A DNA stretch of 51,642 bases from Gloeophyllum trabeum ATCC 11539 (taxonomy: Eukaryota; Basidiomycota; Agaricomycetes; Gloeophyllales; Gloeophyllaceae). The notes beneath the pieces were generated by a model. The model had not been told where the DNA came from and searched no databases. It was given only the letters and a program-made list of their open reading frames with translations. Below, one piece after another: positions 22,901 through 34,237 of this stretch (position 1 is the first letter of the stretch; every line of letters starts with the position of its first letter). Made by a program: the position numbers and the translations under genes. The stretch is taken from NCBI RefSeq assembly GCF_000344685.1, contig NW_006920427.1, forward strand, positions 518,296 to 569,937, in the 5' to 3' direction.

Positions 22901-24661
22901 GGATGACGATAGTGTCCGTCATTTTGTCCTTGGTATGCATTTTCATCGCTTCCTTCGCTGTTTCTGAATACTATTTCGATTAGAGAGGCATATGAGGCCA
23001 GAATTTCCCCACTCGAAGTTCACAACGAAAGATGTCGAGAAGATGATACGGGCATGTTGGGATCAGGAACCCAGAAGGCGACCTACATTCACTCAAGTTG
23101 CCCTGGATCTCAGGACTATAAGAGTCAAGTCGGGGTCAAGAGATGTGGATGCGCCCATGACAGGCTGGAGACTCCCCAGTCTTGAGGAAGATCAAAGCCC
23201 CCAGGTTACACCCGAGGTTCGACCGTCAGATCTTCCACCCCCCGGTGAGTCATGCTTAATATAATTTGGAGCATCGCGACTTAACTTCGGGACTTGCAAC
23301 AGAATCAGAACCCGGATCTTCACTTCCCACCACCGCCTCGTACTTGACTGCGCGGGACGGTTCATCCGATTCATCAGCGCCAGGTCATCGTAGGTCCCAG
23401 ACGACGCCTGCGGTGTCCACGTCGACCATTCAGGCCCAACCTGGCCATAGTGGACAGACTGCGACTGAGGGAGGTGGTAGCCACTGGAAAGACAGTGTTC
23501 GTACCAGCTCTACCCGGAGCAGCAGCTTGTCGGAGATAGATTTCGTGCCCGGGACGTTTGACTCTGGCTACGTTTCTCCCATCCCTGCGGATGAGATCGT
23601 AGCGGAGACAAGGAATGAGCGGAGATACAGGATGTTGCTGCAGCACGAGTTTAACGCCAACCGTGAGTATCTGGCTGATTTGCTGTGCTACGCAGGGGAT
23701 GTGGCTGATTTAGTCGGTTGTCTCTACAGTTACTTTACCTCTCTGGTCCCCAAGCAAAGTGTCTCTCGGCGATGTAGGCTATCTCTCGAAGCCGTCTGGT
23801 ACTTTTGTCACGCTCTTCAATGCTCTTGACCCCGTGAAGACGTCCGGCAATGTACTGAAAGGAATGTCCGGCTTGAATGCTTTCGGTTCTGTCAAGAAAG
23901 GTAACCAGAAGCAAGATAAGCGGAGCGTCGCTCAGAAGGGGTGGGACGTCATACAAGGCTTGCTACCGAATCGGCGGAACACTGAGGGCTCGCCGTAAGC
24001 GTCTTACTTAGTGGACTTGTGCCGAAATTCTGATGGCCTTTGTAGACAATCGGTGGCTCGCCGGTACACATTCCAGCTCCGTGTTGGACACAAAACAGCC
24101 TATCTCTGCACTGAGACCACGGTCTATCGATACCTCGAGCCTGACACGAAGCACGCACCGTATAGGTGGTTTAAGGAGAACATCGATCGCATTCTCGCGA
24201 CATACGGAGAACAGCATGGGTTACAACGAGAAGATGTTTACCTCGGTACGTCCGTCCTTCAGCTTATGCAGTACTCTACTGACTTATTCCATATCTAGTG
24301 ATTGGTACCCTGGATGCTCCCGATTACGCACTCTTTGTCAGCCACCATCATCCTAACGGATTGGTACGTCGAAGCAGCCTGCGTTTATGTTGAGGTGGTA
24401 TTAATTCTATCTGGGACTCAGGTCCATTTCAATGTCTTCTCCGGGCAGCGTGTGCCGGGGCAGCCATGGGGCGAATTCCAGTTGGATTTCAGCGATGATG
24501 CACTCGGACCCGGGCCAGCATACCACGAAGACATGTCGGAAGGCGCCCAAGCTCGATGGGCAAGTAAGGTGTCGGAAGGAAGGAGCTCGGGTCCGTGGGA
24601 TACCGTTCTGCTGTCGCGATTGAGGTTTAAACCCGACGCGCCTGAACCCACTGCTCGATGA
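19930..24661 (+). CDS. MLKL-like protein kinase with helical N-domain and novel tail
   Basis: Thirteen exons join into 1345 aa: 19930-20592, 20652-20813, 20869-20999, 21064-21202, 21257-22537, 22597-22702, 22768-22932, 22984-23244, 23303-23662, 23730-23994, 24046-24245, 24299-24363, 24422-24661. Residues 1-220 are proline/serine-rich and disordered. About 222-400 is all-helical, with the hallmark GIWDSLQYVELNRMACLRL resembling the four-helix domain of MLKL and plant/fungal adaptor N-domains. The kinase spans about 670-950: loop GIGYFS (681-686), K701, HGDLKAAN (788-795), DFG (808-810), SPELMAGG. All catalytic residues are kept. A serine-rich linker precedes a C-domain from about 1180 (GHKTAYLC, VIGTLDAPDYALFV, WDTVLLSRLRFKP) that I cannot name. 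MLKL permeabilises membranes in animal necroptosis; a death role here is inference. Confidence 0.85.
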
Positions 24662-25290
24662 GCCGTGGACACGGAATCAGAATGACTCCTTTCTTCTTGC
24701 ACGCAACCATTTTATTTAACTCGACAATTGCATAACTCCGGACTTGGATTGCAGAATACATGTACATATATAGCATTTATCCAGCATAGCATTGATAACG
24801 TTGCAGCAAGCACTATACTGTAGAACTACTTGGCTTTGTGATTATTAATTTAAAGAATGAACTGCTTCCGTGTGTGCCTTCTATGCCACCTGGACCATGC
24901 TCCAGGCAGAAGCTATGGTGTGACTTTTATTGCCACACTTGTGGGTCAGAGTTCCACACGATATTCACCTGCTTTCGAATCCGAGGCTGAACCACAACGA
25001 CAGCACAACTAGTGAACTCCGGTCTCGCACACTTGACGACGTGGATATATGTTACTGAAGACTTGCAGTCGAGAACGGTGAACCGACCGCATCGACTCTG
25101 AGCGAACCACTAGTACTGCTCGAATACGACCTTGCTTCGCCGCGCCACGATTCACTTCAGTTCTGCCTCCCAGTGTTGTGCCAGTTCCGAACTAGTGGAC
25201 GAAAGTTCGGAGAACCGTCAACTCGTCAACTAGTTCCGTTTACTTTTGGATAACTTTCCGGCGGAACTGTGGCGCGAGCTTTGCCCGCCA
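24662..25290. other. intergenic after the kinase gene
   Basis: No gene seen. AT-rich 3' flank up to about 24850. The block near 25190-25235 is loosely similar, in inverted orientation, to one near 27080-27130, which may mark a larger element around the gap. Confidence 0.45.
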
Positions 25291-25368
25291 GCAGTCAGGA
25301 CCCCGGCATACTGGTATATATGTTTGATCCTAGTGCGGACATAAACGGCCAATTTTGGGGCCCTATGT

Positions 25369-25954
25369 CGGATATTTAGGCGGACATAAAGCCCAAAATT
25401 TCGGTCCATGTCCGGTATATCACGGCGGACACAAGGGCCTTGCCGGTCTTGGTGTCCGATCACCTGGCGGACATACCAAGTCGTCGAAGTGTCACACCCA
25501 GTAGTCCTTGTACTAGGTTGAGTGGTGTCTCTTATGCTTCTCAGTCAACTGTCAGCTCGTCTCGTGTATATCCAGGTATATCCTCAGCAACGGTGAATGA
25601 AATGCAAGCTTTGGAAACAGTGGTGGATCTTAGGAAGACTGAAATACAATATCCCGGAGTAATCATGTCACGATCTACTCGTTGCAGCGTTGGGCGTGTG
25701 CCGGTTTCGAGGTTGGATCCGTTTGGCGGACACACCGGGGGGCGCCCGAGCATAGGTCATTTATGCGGACATAAGCAGCCCAATTTGGGCTGACCGGATC
25801 CTAGAGGCGGACATATCCGGACCAAATGTGTGAGGCCATAAGGGCCGAAAATCGGGCACTTAGGATCAAACATCAGTACCCATATGCCGGGGTCCTCAGC
25901 AGTCCTCCTCAGTTCCCGTCGAGATGTTGAGTTCCCCGCCCGTTCTGATTGCAG
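25369..25954 (+). repeat. gap-flanking duplicate, left copy
   Basis: These 586 bases are repeated immediately after the gap at 26407-26993. The only difference I see is one extra T in the right copy (GGGCCTT versus GGGCCTTT). This copy ends exactly where the Ns begin. Confidence 0.93.
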
Positions 25955-26406
25955 NNNNNNNNNNNNNNNNNNNNNNNNNNNNNNNNNNNNNNNNNNNNNN
26001 NNNNNNNNNNNNNNNNNNNNNNNNNNNNNNNNNNNNNNNNNNNNNNNNNNNNNNNNNNNNNNNNNNNNNNNNNNNNNNNNNNNNNNNNNNNNNNNNNNNN
26101 NNNNNNNNNNNNNNNNNNNNNNNNNNNNNNNNNNNNNNNNNNNNNNNNNNNNNNNNNNNNNNNNNNNNNNNNNNNNNNNNNNNNNNNNNNNNNNNNNNNN
26201 NNNNNNNNNNNNNNNNNNNNNNNNNNNNNNNNNNNNNNNNNNNNNNNNNNNNNNNNNNNNNNNNNNNNNNNNNNNNNNNNNNNNNNNNNNNNNNNNNNNN
26301 NNNNNNNNNNNNNNNNNNNNNNNNNNNNNNNNNNNNNNNNNNNNNNNNNNNNNNNNNNNNNNNNNNNNNNNNNNNNNNNNNNNNNNNNNNNNNNNNNNNN
26401 NNNNNN
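25955..26406. other. assembly gap (452 Ns)
   Basis: A run of Ns. Its two flanks are the same sequence, so the two contigs probably overlap and the gap is an artefact. Confidence 0.95.
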
Positions 26407-26993
26407 CGGATATTTAGGCGGACATAAAGCCCAAAATTTCGGTCCATGTCCGGTATATCACGGCGGACACAAGGGCCTTTGCCGGTCTTGGTGTCCGATC
26501 ACCTGGCGGACATACCAAGTCGTCGAAGTGTCACACCCAGTAGTCCTTGTACTAGGTTGAGTGGTGTCTCTTATGCTTCTCAGTCAACTGTCAGCTCGTC
26601 TCGTGTATATCCAGGTATATCCTCAGCAACGGTGAATGAAATGCAAGCTTTGGAAACAGTGGTGGATCTTAGGAAGACTGAAATACAATATCCCGGAGTA
26701 ATCATGTCACGATCTACTCGTTGCAGCGTTGGGCGTGTGCCGGTTTCGAGGTTGGATCCGTTTGGCGGACACACCGGGGGGCGCCCGAGCATAGGTCATT
26801 TATGCGGACATAAGCAGCCCAATTTGGGCTGACCGGATCCTAGAGGCGGACATATCCGGACCAAATGTGTGAGGCCATAAGGGCCGAAAATCGGGCACTT
26901 AGGATCAAACATCAGTACCCATATGCCGGGGTCCTCAGCAGTCCTCCTCAGTTCCCGTCGAGATGTTGAGTTCCCCGCCCGTTCTGATTGCAG
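26407..26993 (+). repeat. gap-flanking duplicate, right copy
   Basis: These 587 bases repeat 25369-25954, starting at the first base after the Ns and continuing into unique sequence after TGATTGCAG. Confidence 0.93.
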
Positions 26994-27260
26994 GGATGAT
27001 GGGTTGCTCTCTATAGTCTTGAACTCATGCGCTTAGCTAAGGTTTTTCACCGTATATGGTAGTGAGTGGGAAAGTTGACCTCCGTGGGCAGGTTGACGAA
27101 AAGTCAACGGTTCTTAAACTTTGTAGAACTAGTTGCTTAGTTGACGAAACAACTAAACTAACTGGCGTCAACCGGCCCAACACTGCTGCCTCCGTTCGAT
27201 CCTGAACTATACGCGGATTACTAAGGACGGTATGCCCGCCCGAGTTTAACTAATCCCTTC

Positions 27261-27271
27261 AGCACGTCATC
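27261..27271 (+). promoter_or_regulatory. shared upstream word AGCACGTCATC
   Basis: Third occurrence, 162-172 bases before AsaB-like copy 3. Confidence 0.5.
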
Positions 27272-27321
27272 CGTGGATGCTTGAGGATTACAAAGTCAGC
27301 CTATACTGTGCTACGGAGACG

Positions 27322-27330
27322 TATAAAAAG
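27322..27330 (+). promoter_or_regulatory. TATA box of AsaB-like copy 3
   Basis: TATAAAAAG about 105 bases before the ATG at 27433. Confidence 0.55.
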
Positions 27331-27432
27331 AGTACGGCGGTAGCATATCCAGTACAGCATCACATACCCAGAACTGAGCAGTGTCAAGTAGCTGCCAACA
27401 TACACCGTTTCCGATAAATCGCACTTACCATC

Positions 27433-28385
27433 ATGACCGACTCGGTTACTGCGACGCTCCTCTACTTCTCCCCGCCCAAGGATGGCTCGCATCCGTACGG
27501 ATACATCAACTACGACCCGTCCAACCCCCAACCACGGACGAACTTTGAGGCTGTGGAGCACAAGATGGACATCGAGAACATCCGCGGGAAGGAGGACCAG
27601 TTCACGCTCGACAACGCTGGCTTCCAGTTCTTCAGGCGACCCGCGAAGCACAAGTCGTTCACCAATGACGACGAGATACGAGAGGAATACTACCCCGAGA
27701 GCATCGAGCTGATCAAGGAGGTTACCGGCGCAAGCCGCGTAGTCCTCTTCGACCACAGTAAGTCCCCGCCCGACTCCGTGACAGACGTATCAAATACAAC
27801 AGATGCTGATGCTGCCCGTAGCTGTGCGCCGCCGCCGACCGGGGGAAACGGAGGACACGCCGGACAAGCGCCAGCCTGTCGCCCGCGTGCACGTCGATCA
27901 GACGAGGGCGTCCTCCATCGCGCGGGTCCACCGCCACCTGCCACCCGCGGACGCGCCTGCGCTCCTGCAGCGCCGCTTCCAGATCATCAACCTGTGGCGC
28001 CCAATCGGGCACGCGGCGCTCGATTGGCCGCTCGCGTTCTGCGACTTCCGGAGCGTGGACGCGGAGAAGGACTTCCAGCCGACGACGCTGAAGTACCCGG
28101 ATTATGACGGGGAGACTATGAGTGTGAAGTTCAACCCGGGGCATAAGTGGAAGTATGTGAGGGGCATGGAGCCGGATGAGTTTGCGTTGATCAAGTGGTG
28201 AGTATCACGCTGGTCGTGGGTACGAGAGGCTCGGATTGACAGAGAATTTGGTGGATTCCAGCTTTGATTCGAAAGACGGAGTTGCCCAGTTTACGCCGCA
28301 TACCGGGTTCGAGGATCCGTCTACGCCTCCGGATGCGCCGCTCCGGGAGTCGATTGAACTGAGAGCTTTGGTGTTCTATGACTGA
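27433..28385 (+). CDS. AsaB/CmcJ-like oxidoreductase, copy 3 of 4
   Basis: Exons 27433-27757, 27822-28197 and 28262-28385 encode 274 aa. Exon 1 is 325 bases and exon 3 is 124 bases, as in copies 2 and 4; copy 1 has an exon 1 three bases shorter and the same exon 3. The putative metal ligands are H132, D134 and H216. It keeps the four-arginine run and EDTPDKRQP before the HVD motif, which ties it to copies 1 and 2, but the codon use is more GC-rich and the N-terminus differs (MTDSVTATLLYFSPPKDG). The downstream exon ends in SIELRALVFYD, as in the others. Function is inferred only at family level: an oxidative tailoring enzyme, substrate unknown. Confidence 0.86.
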
Positions 28386-29747
28386 TGTGATCCTTGTGGG
28401 GGTCCCGTCAGCTGTCACTATTGAGGCGCTGCGACTGGACAGGGTTGTGTAGACGAGTACCACTAAGTTTCCCATACTATTACTGTTACTGTATCTTTCG
28501 GCTGTGGATAATCAATGGCCATAATAGACTTGCTTAGGAAGGTGCTGAGATCCACACATAGGAGATGGGTATGTGATGACAGATCGTCGGAATTGGACGA
28601 ATCGCGAAGGCCCAGGGAAGGGGGAAAGCAGGCACACCGGACTATCAATAGCAGTAGGGATTTGATCTTGTTGTCCTGAATGATTCTTCCCGCACTTGCG
28701 AGGACGGTGATTAGAGTCAGCGTACCCTGGGCTTGTTTCTTGCATGGGAAGGGGAGCCACGGTAGAAGATCTCGGGCGGTTAACTGAGCCGTTGTTGACC
28801 TGGAAACCAGTAAAGTTGAACTATTGCGAGAGTCCATGTCGGACACCGATGTCTGAGGCGGTCCAAGTCCTTGAGTGAAAAGCAGCGGCATAAAAAGCCT
28901 GCCACAATGCTAAGATGATCTCTTCCCTTGATTTAATCCATCAAGACAGTAGGACAGCCCAGCCAGCCCAGCAGACAGAAATAGCCACAAAACGATGCAG
29001 GACACAGTGTTGATATCGAGAAGAAAAATCAACAGGTGACGGTCCAAAGGTTTTTTCCCCGATAGAGTTGGTGCTTGCTGGCCATTGCTGGTTTAATCAC
29101 TAGCTATCGTCTGGGCACAATCTGTCAGGTAATAACGGGCCCGACAGCGTCACTCGGTCATTCTCAATACTAGCCCTGTGCCTGCCATATAAAAATGATG
29201 ATCCGAATATGAGACTAGTATACCACGCACCAAAAAATCACTTGAAAGTCGCACAGCCGTAGCTGCAGCAGACGAACAGCTGCGCCGTCGACCAGAGCAC
29301 CTCCCTCGCCGTTTCGTCTACGCAAGGCCTTACAGTCGCAACGCTCAACAGGTGCAGATCAGGGGAAAAGAAGCGATACACGGGGTTCGACGGTGCGTTC
29401 TCCAGAACGATGGAGGATTCCCACATCCCCAGTTTGGCCGCGACTTTCTGATTCCATCCCCGTTATAAAGTAGACGTCGCACATCGCTCGAGGAACGCCA
29501 CGTACTGGCCGCTGTATGGTACTGGCTGACCTGAGGTGAGTCGTGCAAGCAATATCGAAGCAGGACCTGCGGGCTGAGTGGGTATATGCGTCTCGCGACA
29601 GCATGTTAATCGGCATTCGAGCCTAACTCTCCTTAGCCCTTACGGCACACTCGTTTGAAGGTGTGTAAAATCGATGTATGCGTCTTTGGGACTGCTCATG
29701 TCGACTTCGGTGGTAGGATACCTTATAATAATCGGTCGCAGCCCGGA
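28386..29747. other. 1.36-kb region without a recognised gene
   Basis: I find no gene I can defend. A minus-strand frame near 29240-29430 looks mildly protein-like but lacks a domain and clean splice partners. The right end is the promoter of the gene starting at 29748. Confidence 0.4.
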
Positions 29748-32700
29748 ATGACGACGAAGACGCATTCGGCTACCCCTCGGTCACGTCTCCCCCGTTTCAG
29801 CCTCGGTCTAGGGCTTAAAGGTGCAGATACAAGTCGCAGGAGTGAACCAGATGGCGATTCGGACTACATTCCCTACAACGGGCCCTATGAGCCCCCTCCA
29901 GAGCCTCCCGACCGCGACCGCGACAGCTGGGGAGATCCCGTGGATAGGAACCGAGAGGATGGTGGGATGGTTGGCGATAGGGACTACTACGAGAGGTGCG
30001 CGGGAGATGACCGAAAGTATGGGCATGAGGTTCGATTTTCGGAAGAGACAGGGGAAGGCGGTGAGCTCTCATCTTTCCGGACATGGTCCATGACCCCTCA
30101 CTCTGTCCCCCTGGCGCAGAACATCCGCGGAAAAGCATGGGGACATCCTCTGTGCGCTCCAGGGTCACTTCGCGGAACACACCACATCGCCCGCCGATTC
30201 CATCTTACATTAACCTGGACGGCACGGGGGGAGTAGGCGAGTCTCCCAGACCTACAAGGCCAGTCGAAGATGCGTCCTCCCCGACCTCCACGGCGTCTAA
30301 TAACCGGATGAGCTTTGCGAGCTTCTTCACGTTCGGCCACAGTTCTAAGAAGACGCCCCCTACATCTTCTGCGTCCCAGTCCACGCGGGTCCAAGGTGAG
30401 CTGCGACACAGCCAGTCCACAGACTTTGCCCTTCAGGGCAAGAAGGGCCGGCGGGACCATGTAGACTCGGTCGCTGTACGTCAGGACCAGGTCGACTACT
30501 ACAACTCGTATTATGGTACACTGGCAGAGGACGAGCAGCATCCGTCATCCCGACCACGGCCCCAGCTGCAGACCCAGAACCTATCCCCTGCAGGTGTTCA
30601 GCACTCAAAATCCTTATCCCCTCTATCCCCCCTCTCCCCTCTCTCCCCATTGGCCGCCGAACCGTCTTCGTACTCGCAACCGCACTCTCCCGGCAGACAT
30701 CCATACGCGTACAGCGCGCTCGGCCCTTCCGCTCCAGACACCCTTCCTCGCGCAGCTCCCCCCGTCTCCCCTTCCGCCGTCCCGTTCGCGCAGGAGCGGC
30801 TCCCGTTCCCCCGCCCCACCCCTCCGCGGATCCACCTCTCCCGTTCCGATCAGGGCGACAAACCAAAAGTGCCCGCGTACCTTAAGCCCTCGCCGCGCGG
30901 CTCGCTCCTCGGGTCCTTCTCCACGCCCAACCTGCGCGGGCTCGCGCGGGGCGAGGCGACCCCGCCCAGACGGCAGCCCCTCCCCGCGCACCTCAAGGGA
31001 CGGGAGCGCTGGCTCTCGCCCGAGACGTGGTGCGACGCGCTGCTCTTCCCGCGCCCGCGATTCAAGGTCACCGAGGACGTCGAGGCAGAGAAGGCGCGGT
31101 GGTGGAGCAGGCGCATCGTGAGCCCCCCCGGGAGCCCCGTGTGGCCGTCGCCCGCGGGCGAGCTCGAGAAGGCGCCGTTTGCGGTCGTCACGGGGAGTAT
31201 GCGCGGGCAGGACTCGCTGCGCCGCCTGCCGAAGAGCAGGTCTGCCGCGGATCTGCTTTCGGAGGGGGGTTGGACACCGAATTCGAATGTGAATTCGCCG
31301 CAGGCCAGACCGAGGGGGCATACGATCGCGTCTAAGTCGAGGGAGCCTGCTGCGCCGCACACGACAATCGAAGAAAGCGAGCGTAATGATGCAGCGCCCC
31401 CCACACAGCCTCCCGCTGAAGAGATGCTCAGGCCTCCCCGGCCAAAGAGCTTTGCTCAAGATGATCTAGCACTTCCCAGTCCCATTCCGTCCTTGACTAA
31501 GTAAGCCATACTTACAATGCGCTGCTGTGACTTTACTAACCCTACTTTTACCGTATTCTTCTCCTCTTCAGGGTCCTTGAGGAGGGAGAGAAGCTCGAGA
31601 AGGACCGGCAGGCGTGGAAGTCACAAGCCACGAAGTCCTTTCAGAATAAGAGGACGCGATCGGTCTCCCGGTCCCGCGCAAGGTCTCTGACCGCGACGCA
31701 TCCTCGTGTCCGTCGAAAGGATTTCGAGGGTAAAGTTACCGAGAAGCTCGACATACTCGCTGAGCGGACGCTACTGGGGAGTCAGGCTGCTGCACCCAGG
31801 ATCCACGAGCCGAGGTCTCCAACGACCCAGACGGGCTCCGTCGGTGTGGGAACTAACTCTTGGCAGTCCCGGACGATCACCTCCCATGCGAACACACATT
31901 CACGCTCGCATTCTTTGTCCCAGAACTCGCACCACAAACGCGGCCACTCGCGCAACGAAAGCTGGGGTAAGTCCGCTATCAAGGCTGCCAAGAACGCTGC
32001 GACGTTGTGTGGTATCGGTTCAGCCGAGAATCTGGTCACGCCGATTGCTGAGCGTCACACAGGTCCGTTAAACGACACTGGTAGAGGCGACGTGCCTAGG
32101 CTCGTTCGCTCAGGCGATACCGGGTCTAATCGGGACAATGAGGGTTCCACGGACGAAGCGGTCGTCATTGTGACCCCTGCTGTAGCGAGTAAAGCCTATG
32201 CTCCTGCTTCGGCTGCTCTGGCTATGGTTGATATAACTGCCAGTGGAGGAGAGCGGCAAGATCACCCCGCACCCTCGCCTACGCCGTCAGGTCTGGGTGT
32301 GCCGGCAGAAGCTGTCGGTCTAGCTATCTCGTCTCCTCCGCCTTCCGACGACCATTCGAAGGATTTCAGTGCGCAGGAGCCAATCAGGTTCCCTGCCCAT
32401 CCCTATGCGATGTATTCGAACCCACACAACATCTCGCCTTCGGAAGTTATGCGCGCCACTCCTCCCAAGTCGGATTACGCTGGGCCCCATCCAACGACAC
32501 CGCGGGTCGCCATCACTCTCCCAATGGCGGATATCAACGATGTGTCAGTCCGTCATCGACTTCCACCCCACGCCATACTACACCCGTATTCTCACCCATA
32601 CGCTTCGACCAGTTCTCAGCCGGCAGGTGGCCATTCTAGGGAAAATAGCGAAGGGTCAGGCGGAAAGTCAAGGATGTATGCGCAATTGCCCTCGGGGCAG

Positions 32701-34237
32701 GTGCGCGAAATCTTGCCGGAAGAGATCAGGAACTCGCCGTCGGCGAGTATCACTGTGCCCCCGCCTGAAGATGAGGGCGGTTTCAAACATGCATATGCTG
32801 CTAGAAGCCGAGCCAACAGTGATGCGCTCGCGATGGGAGATGTGCTGAGTTACGCGTTGAGGAGGACGGGCAGCGGAGACAGTGGGCTGGGTACCAGCGA
32901 AGGTCACGGTTTCGCTGCCGCGCGGGATTGGGACGATGACCGGATAGAGATCCTGCGAAATCATGCGGGTCTGGGTACTGCTACTGGGACATCCCATCAA
33001 CTGCTCACCATACCGGATGAAAAGTTGAAGTCTTCGAAAGCCGGGGCAGGAAGACCTACTCTCCCTCAGCGGCATACGCAACTCTCGGAACCTTTTTCAA
33101 ATCACACTCTTGCGTCATCTGCGGACAGCCAGTACCCTATCTTCGCGTCCCCTGTTCCTGATATTCCGCGGAGAGCCTCCCCTGACGTCTTGTCTGACGT
33201 GGATTCGCTTCAGTACTCCCCGCGTGGTTTCGGCGGCTCAGATGACCTTGAGCGGTTCCGTGACCTTTTCTACAAACCCTCCCCCAAGGAAACTAGCAGG
33301 ACGCCGTCCAGTGAAAAGCTTAAAGAAGTCTTGTCGCGCGAACCCAGCGTTAGTGCTCATCCCGAGACCCCTCGCTCCCCTAGAAGCCGAACTGGCAGCG
33401 GTTTCACTACTCTCGCTCGTCGATTGACTGAAGAGCTGGAAGCTCTCAAAGATGAGACTGGGTTTGATCGCCCGGAAAGCTATGAACATCCTCCCATGTG
33501 GGGCAGCCGGTTTGGAGGACTCAAGGGGCAGCGTCCCCTGCACAATTTGTTTGATCCCTCTGTCAGGCGGGAGAACGACGCTGGTTCCAGCACTTATTCC
33601 CCCAACACCACTACGTTACCCCTGCGGCTACCAAGTGACCGGGGCGATTTATCAACTCTGGAGCCGGCCTTAAACATACCTGAAGATGTGGAATCATCTC
33701 GCGCTTCCTCGATCCTGGAACCTTCGTCGGATGGTGGCCATACCAGTAAGTTCTCAATTACAAGTGAGACTGGAAAATTCTCATGTGGCTCTAGCACAAT
33801 TCCGCTTAGGTGTTATCGAAGCAGTCTCCACGCCGCCCGCAGTGTCTAGTGATCATCGCGTATCAGCACATCTGTCGTTGATAGACGGTGAAGCCGGAGA
33901 CCCTATGCAGGAACATCCTATCTCGGGGAACGCAGACTCTACGCAAAGGGTTGTCTCTCATTCTAGCTTAGCACTTCCTAATTCGGCTGTCACTCGTTCC
34001 AGTTACATGACAAGTACTTCAAGCACCTCGCGGATGTCTGGGCTGTCGGACTTCCCCTCTCCCCCGACCTTGCAGTCAACTCCGGGACATATGTCAATAA
34101 TTCAGTCCTATTTTGCCGACACCCCTCATCACCAAGAAGAGGATCCGTTTTCAGCAGCTGCCGCTCGTCATCTACGTCCTCAGGTCATCCGACAAGCAAG
34201 CGAAACCACATTCGGCGAACAGGCTGGCTTGTCATAG
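29748..34237 (+). CDS. large disordered protein, function unknown
   Basis: Four exons, 29748-30060, 30120-31500, 31572-33745 and 33810-34237, give about 1431 aa. The last acceptor could also be at 33794, which keeps frame and adds five residues. I do not recognise a domain. The protein is rich in serine, proline and arginine, with repeated S-P-L-S-P motifs (near 30610-30660) that could be proline-directed kinase sites. Two stretches look more ordered: ERWLSPETWCDALLFPRPRF with EKARWWSRRIVSPPGSP (30990-31140), and EEGEKLEKDRQAWKSQATKS running to VTEKLDILAERTLLG (31575-31790). It converges on SMC1 with about 300 bases between the stop codons. No membrane segment or signal peptide is visible. 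Confidence 0.75.

Larger units (their letters stand above)
25291..26940. mobile_element. non-autonomous DNA element with terminal inverted repeats
   Basis: The left end carries AGGACCCCGGCATA and, a little further in, ATGTTTGATCCTA; the right end carries both in reverse complement (TAGGATCAAACAT near 26901 and CCGGGGTCCT near 26927). Between them GCGGACA-T/C occurs seven times per copy, as subterminal repeats often do. No transposase is coded. The span in the assembly includes a gap and a duplicated flank; the true element is probably about 610-630 bases. No clear target-site duplication was identified. Confidence 0.7.
26994..27432. promoter_or_regulatory. upstream region of AsaB-like copy 3
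   Basis: No gene. It contains several GTTGAC/GTCAAC words (27070-27180), the shared word AGCACGTCATC and a TATA box. Confidence 0.5.

Noticed and set aside
25884..26560. Open frames running through the Ns
   Set aside because: They consist mainly of unknown residues and only exist because of the gap.
29238..29616. Minus-strand frames that look like parts of a protein
   Set aside because: No recognisable domain, no convincing splice sites and no partner exons.
30598..31459. Long open frames on the minus strand inside the disordered-protein gene
   Set aside because: They are shadows of the GC-rich, proline/serine-coding plus strand and have arginine/glycine-rich nonsense composition.
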